Positions 4,187-6,776 of a DNA stretch of 6,776 nucleotides are shown in pieces. A model generated the notes under the pieces. That model was not told the origin of the DNA, made no database searches, and saw only the letters and a program-made list of their open reading frames with translations. Location: the NCBI GenBank assembly GCA_030670605.1, contig DAOVBK010000089.1, positions 1-6,776 of the forward strand. The letters are read 5' to 3'. The DNA comes from Candidatus Stahliibacteriota bacterium (GTDB lineage: Bacteria; Hydrothermota; Tepidihabitantia; SM23-42). Each line of letters begins with the position of its first letter. Position 1 is the stretch's first letter. A program made the translations under genes and the position numbers.

Positions 4187-6310
4187 ATGCTCCGCATCAA
4201 ATGGGTAGTTTTCGTCTCGGGGTTGGCTGCAGTGATCATACAAACCCTTCTGATTCGCGAAGGACTAGCGCTTTTCGGAGGGTATGAACTCATATCTGGT
4301 ATTGTACTGTCTGTGTGGCTCATATGGGGCGGTTTTGGTAGTCTTATTTTCACACGACTGAAATTCCGTGTGCATGCGAAGACTGTCTATGCGATACTAC
4401 TTCTTTTTCTCTGTGTGAGTATTATTTTCTCAATAACCTTCTTGAGATATGCACTGCACATTTTTTCACTGCCATTTGGCGAGACGATTCAGCTCGGACA
4501 GGTTGTTCTGATTGTACTCGCTGCACTATGTCCAACATGCTTGATCATTGGTGCCTTGTTTCCTGCCGCGTCACGTATTTTTCAACCTGAAAAAGTGTAC
4601 CTTCTCGAAGGCATTGGTGCTTTTGTTGGTGGTATACTTATTACATTCGTCTTACTAGAAATACTTCCTGCATCTGGCATATCACTTGCCGCCGTTTCAC
4701 TGCTATCTATCTGCGCATGTTTTATATTAAGGAAACCTGTTCTGGTCATTGTGTCGCTGGCTTTTTTGTTGCCCTTGACGAGGATATCAGATATCGAACT
4801 GCTCTTAAGACGACCGCAGATGCCCGGGCAGCAGTTGATCGGCGTGGAGGAATCCCGATATAACCTCATTGCAGTAACACAGACAGGCGGTCAGAAAAAT
4901 GTATACACTAATGGTGTTTATGATTTTACATTTCCCGACGTATATACAAGTGAAGAAGCAGTCCATTACGCTCTGCTCCTGCATACATCGCCTGAAACAG
5001 TACTGCTTGTCGGTGGCGGTATGAGTGATTGCATTACACAAATTTCGAAACACCCAACAATCAAGAAAATCGTCTACTGTGAGCTCGACCCGGTGTTGTT
5101 CGAGGTGAATGAGAAGTACATCGGTGCGGACATAGTCAATGATAAACTGGTGACTGTTTTTGGCGATGCGCGGCATTACATTAAGACGACATCTGAAAAA
5201 TATGATGTGATCATTATTAATCTGCCCGATCCAGTTAATGGGCAGCTCAATCGTTTCTATACAGCAGAATTCTTTGCTGAAGCCCACACCACGCTGAAAC
5301 ACGGAGGTTTACTCTCGGTTCGCATCACGGCACCATCGGACATCGTGAGTCCGCTGTTCGCACAACTGCTCAGTACCGTATATAGCACATTGCAGACCTC
5401 ATTTAGCAACATCGTTGTCCTTCCTGCCGCCAAGACGACATTCATTGCGACAGACGTCAAAGTCGGTATTGATAGTGTTGTACCGCTTCTCACGAGGCGA
5501 CTGAAGGAGCGAGAACTCAAACTGACGTACGTGAATGAGTATTTCTTTAGCTACAATCTTACGGGTGAAAAAATGCGCTACCTCCAGGAACGGATAGAGG
5601 AGTCTCCTCGCATGGTCAATACGGATGTGCGACCGGTATGCTACTACTTCACGACCGTACTCTGGGGTGGTGTTGTTACTGAACCGGTCCGTGATTTCTT
5701 CGTCATGCTGTTTAAACTTCATCCGCTTTTTTTCCTGCTTCCGTTACTTCTCATTTTCTTCTTCTATAGACGGCGCTCTATCATCTATGTGTCAGTTTTC
5801 ACCATCGGTGCAAGTGAGATCGCAGCGGAAGTCATTCTCATCGTGCTTTTTCAGGCACTGTACGGGTATGTCTACGGCTGGATCGGCGCAATTATTGCGT
5901 GTTACATGCTTGGACTCGCGTGTGGTACGCTGTACTACCTGAAGTATTTGGCGATACGAGGCAACGTGATACGTCCACTCGCATATCTTGAGATCCTTGT
6001 AGCGGTATATTTTGGATTCATCATCATACTGAGCTTCGTTATGATCCCAGGTATGCAAATCATTATTCCCATTCTGATATTCGGTGGCGGTTTTTTTGGT
6101 GGTTTACACTTTCCTCTCAGTGTCAAGGCACTCATGAGAGAAAAAGCAGGCTACGTTTACAGTACCGACCTCATCGGTTCAAGCCTCGGTGCCCTAGCAA
6201 CTGCAGTTATTCTGATCCCCATTGTTGGTATCGTCTATACGCTCGTCTTTTTTGTTGTGTTGAACCTGCTCGTTGGCGTCGGGCTGAAAACTATACAGCA
6301 AAAATCCTAA
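4187..6310 (+). CDS. Membrane-embedded spermidine-synthase-like (SAM/MTA-fold) protein
   Basis: The 707-residue protein has three parts. Residues 1-200 hold about six membrane helices (near 5-24, 33-56, 65-87, 104-128, 139-161, 164-197). Residues about 215-440 are a soluble Rossmann-type domain of the spermidine/spermine synthase superfamily: VLLVGGGMSD (272-281), CELDP (298-302), GDAR (326-329), YDVIIINLPDP (339-349) and NRFYTAEFF (355-363). Residues about 502-700 hold roughly six further helices, with NTDVRPVCYYF (478-488) just before. This matches proteins annotated as fused MFS/spermidine synthase. By eye against SpeE, the glycine loop, ribose-binding E299 and adenine-site D327 are kept, but the Asp of GGGDGG is M279 and the catalytic Asp of DSTDP is N345. 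A SAM-like ligand may bind, yet polyamine synthesis is doubtful. The two membrane halves look duplicated. The substrate is unknown. The gene stands alone behind its own promoter, divergent from yebC. Confidence 0.9.
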   Translation: MLRIKWVVFVSGLAAVIIQTLLIREGLALFGGYELISGIVLSVWLIWGGFGSLIFTRLKFRVHAKTVYAILLLFLCVSIIFSITFLRYALHIFSLPFGETIQLGQVVLIVLAALCPTCLIIGALFPAASRIFQPEKVYLLEGIGAFVGGILITFVLLEILPASGISLAAVSLLSICACFILRKPVLVIVSLAFLLPLTRISDIELLLRRPQMPGQQLIGVEESRYNLIAVTQTGGQKNVYTNGVYDFTFPDVYTSEEAVHYALLLHTSPETVLLVGGGMSDCITQISKHPTIKKIVYCELDPVLFEVNEKYIGADIVNDKLVTVFGDARHYIKTTSEKYDVIIINLPDPVNGQLNRFYTAEFFAEAHTTLKHGGLLSVRITAPSDIVSPLFAQLLSTVYSTLQTSFSNIVVLPAAKTTFIATDVKVGIDSVVPLLTRRLKERELKLTYVNEYFFSYNLTGEKMRYLQERIEESPRMVNTDVRPVCYYFTTVLWGGVVTEPVRDFFVMLFKLHPLFFLLPLLLIFFFYRRRSIIYVSVFTIGASEIAAEVILIVLFQALYGYVYGWIGAIIACYMLGLACGTLYYLKYLAIRGNVIRPLAYLEILVAVYFGFIIILSFVMIPGMQIIIPILIFGGGFFGGLHFPLSVKALMREKAGYVYSTDLIGSSLGALATAVILIPIVGIVYTLVFFVVLNLLVGVGLKTIQQKS

Positions 6311-6311
6311 A

Positions 6312-6382
6312 TCGTACTCGTGTCTCGTATTTCGTATTCGTATTCAACCTCTCACTCTGTTCGAGATCTTCGACGAGTACGA
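6312..6382. repeat. 10-bp inverted repeat just after the 707-residue gene
   Basis: TCGTACTCGT (6312-6321), starting two bases after the TAA stop, and ACGAGTACGA (6373-6382) are perfectly complementary, with a 51-base loop containing the 19-base repeat at 6324-6342. The same ACGAGTACGA also occurs at 4126-4135, upstream of the gene, so the decamer is an interspersed repeat unit flanking the gene. A T-rich tract follows the second arm. The loop is long for an intrinsic terminator, so a terminator role is only possible. Confidence 0.55.
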
Positions 6383-6383
6383 C

Positions 6384-6420
6384 TTACTTTTACCCTTTTA
6401 CTTTTGCCTTTTGACTTTGC
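6384..6420 (+). repeat. Low-complexity CTTTTG/CTTTTAC tract
   Basis: Imperfect units of six to seven bases (ACTTTTACC, CTTTTACTTTTGCC, TTTTGACTTTG) follow one another. No coding or hairpin structure is visible. It is one more module of the right-hand intergenic mosaic. Confidence 0.6.
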
Positions 6421-6454
6421 AAAACGGGTCTGACCCGACTAAGCCGCTTCGCGG

Positions 6455-6491
6455 AAGTCCCAAACCCCAAACTCTAAATCCCAATTCCCTT
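6455..6491 (-). repeat. Inverted copy of the TTTGGGG / TTTAGAG module
   Basis: On the minus strand this reads GGATTTAGAGTTTGGGG followed by TTTGGGACTTC. The same pieces (GGGACTTC, TTTGGGGTTT, TTTAGAGTTT) occur at 1093-1131 in a different order, showing that the pieces themselves are shuffled units. Confidence 0.6.
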
Positions 6492-6601
6492 ACTCTTCGA
6501 GCGAGCATCAGCGAGTCGAGAAGCCTTCGTTAGCAATTCCCTCTCCCTGTGTACTTTCTTTCCCTTCTCCTTTGCTGAAAGTCTCGAATGTAAATGAGAG
6601 A

Positions 6602-6660
6602 GGGGAGAAGGTTAGGATGAGGGGGAAACATTGGCCATTAGCAATAAGCCATTAGCCATC
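6602..6660 (-). repeat. Inverted, diverged copy of the composite repeat at 777-838
   Basis: The plus strand reads GGGGAGAAGGTTAGGATGAG, a G-run, then ATTGGCCATTAGCAATAAGC and CATTAGCCATC. Its reverse complement matches 777-838 module by module: GGCTAATGGCTTA, then CCCCCTCATCCTAACCTTCT. An upstream CCTTCTCC (6563-6570) can pair with GGAGAAGG (6604-6611), echoing the hairpin at 830-850. Confidence 0.7.
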
Positions 6661-6693
6661 TGCCAAATCGGTCTGACCCCATTTCATAACGCA

Positions 6694-6776
6694 ATGTCAA
6701 ATCGTCAAAATATCAGGCCTGCTTGCTTCGAATTCGGTGAGAAGACCCCAACACCCACAATGAATGTTCTTACCTA
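6694..6776 (+). other. Short open frame running off the right edge, coding status uncertain
   Basis: From an ATG at 6694 the frame is open for 27 codons to the window edge (MSNRQNIRPACFEFGEKTPT and a few more residues). It has no ribosome site, and no promoter of the 16-base-spacer, six-base type seen at the two leaderless genes. On the other strand, one frame runs for 27 codons from the edge to a stop within the same stretch. It lies directly beyond a GGTCTGACCCC repeat end, so it may belong to a mobile-element-associated sequence or be non-coding. Confidence 0.2.

Larger units (their letters stand above)
6425..6686. repeat. Second GGGTCTGACCC-bounded element, with a repeat-filled interior
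   Basis: The left end CGGGTCTGACCCG (6425-6437) shares the 16-mer GGGTCTGACCCGACTA with the left end of the 4017-4107 element (6426-6441 versus 4022-4037). The right end GGTCTGACCCCATTTCA (6670-6686) matches that element's right end (4092-4109) apart from one missing C. The two units thus have the same ends in the same orientation, but this interior is about 230 bases and unrelated, holding other repeat modules and a CCGC-TTC-GCGG hairpin (6444-6454). It may be a second element of the family or two separate copies whose pairing is accidental. Confidence 0.6.
6311..6693. repeat. Non-coding repeat mosaic downstream of the 707-residue gene
   Basis: This stretch has no convincing gene. It contains, in order, the 10-bp inverted repeat with the CGTATT module, the CTTTT tract, a GGGTCTGACCC palindrome (6426-6436), a small hairpin, the inverted TTTGGGG/TTTAGAG module (6455-6491), a CGAGCGAGCATCAGCGAG stretch (6498-6515), a C/T-rich region, the composite block at 6602-6660 and a second GGTCTGACCCC copy (6670-6680). 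Several modules are shared with 690-1131. Confidence 0.7.

Noticed and set aside
4582..6135. Minus-strand open frames opposite the 707-residue gene
   Set aside because: They are antisense shadows of a continuous, domain-rich coding frame.
4187..6310. Annotation as speE, a true spermidine synthase
   Set aside because: Two aspartates expected for aminopropyl transfer are replaced (M279, N345) and the domain is embedded between membrane domains, so the symbol would overstate the evidence.

Overview
The window looks like chromosomal DNA from a Gram-negative bacterium with an outer membrane. It carries a compact yebC-ruvC-ruvA-ruvB operon on the minus strand, an exported barrel-like protein on the minus strand, and a large membrane protein with a spermidine-synthase-type domain on the plus strand. 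The style of the exported protein and of the intergenic repeats recalls uncultivated lineages such as candidate division WOR-3/TA06. That placement is an impression from memory, not something the sequence proves.

Layout: (1) 1-689, minus strand, an exported, probably outer-membrane protein reaching the left edge, with a near-consensus promoter whose -10 box lies six bases before the ATG. (2) 690-1122, a 433-base non-coding mosaic of short repeats and hairpins. (3) 1123-3899, minus strand, yebC, ruvC, ruvA and ruvB in transcription order. The genes overlap by 4 bases or are 1 base apart and are driven by one promoter at 3947-3920. (4) 3900-4186, a divergent spacer holding a 91-base element bounded by two inverted GGGTCTGACCC palindromes. 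(5) 4187-6310, plus strand, a 707-residue protein: six membrane helices, a SAM/MTA-fold spermidine-synthase-like domain, then six or so more helices. (6) 6311-6776, a second repeat mosaic that reuses modules from 690-1122 and has a second pair of GGGTCTGACCC palindromes. It ends in a short open frame running off the right edge.

RuvA, RuvB and RuvC form the Holliday-junction branch-migration and resolution machine; YebC is a translation- or transcription-related protein very often encoded next to them. The 707-residue protein is probably not a real polyamine synthase, because two aspartates expected in that family are replaced.

The least ordinary observations are three. Both genes outside the operon appear to be transcribed as leaderless mRNAs with identical promoter geometry. 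The two GGGTCTGACCC-bounded elements share ends but have different interiors. The same repeat modules recur in both mosaics, partly inverted. I saw no defence system, CRISPR array, tRNA or rRNA, and no intact mobile-element gene.
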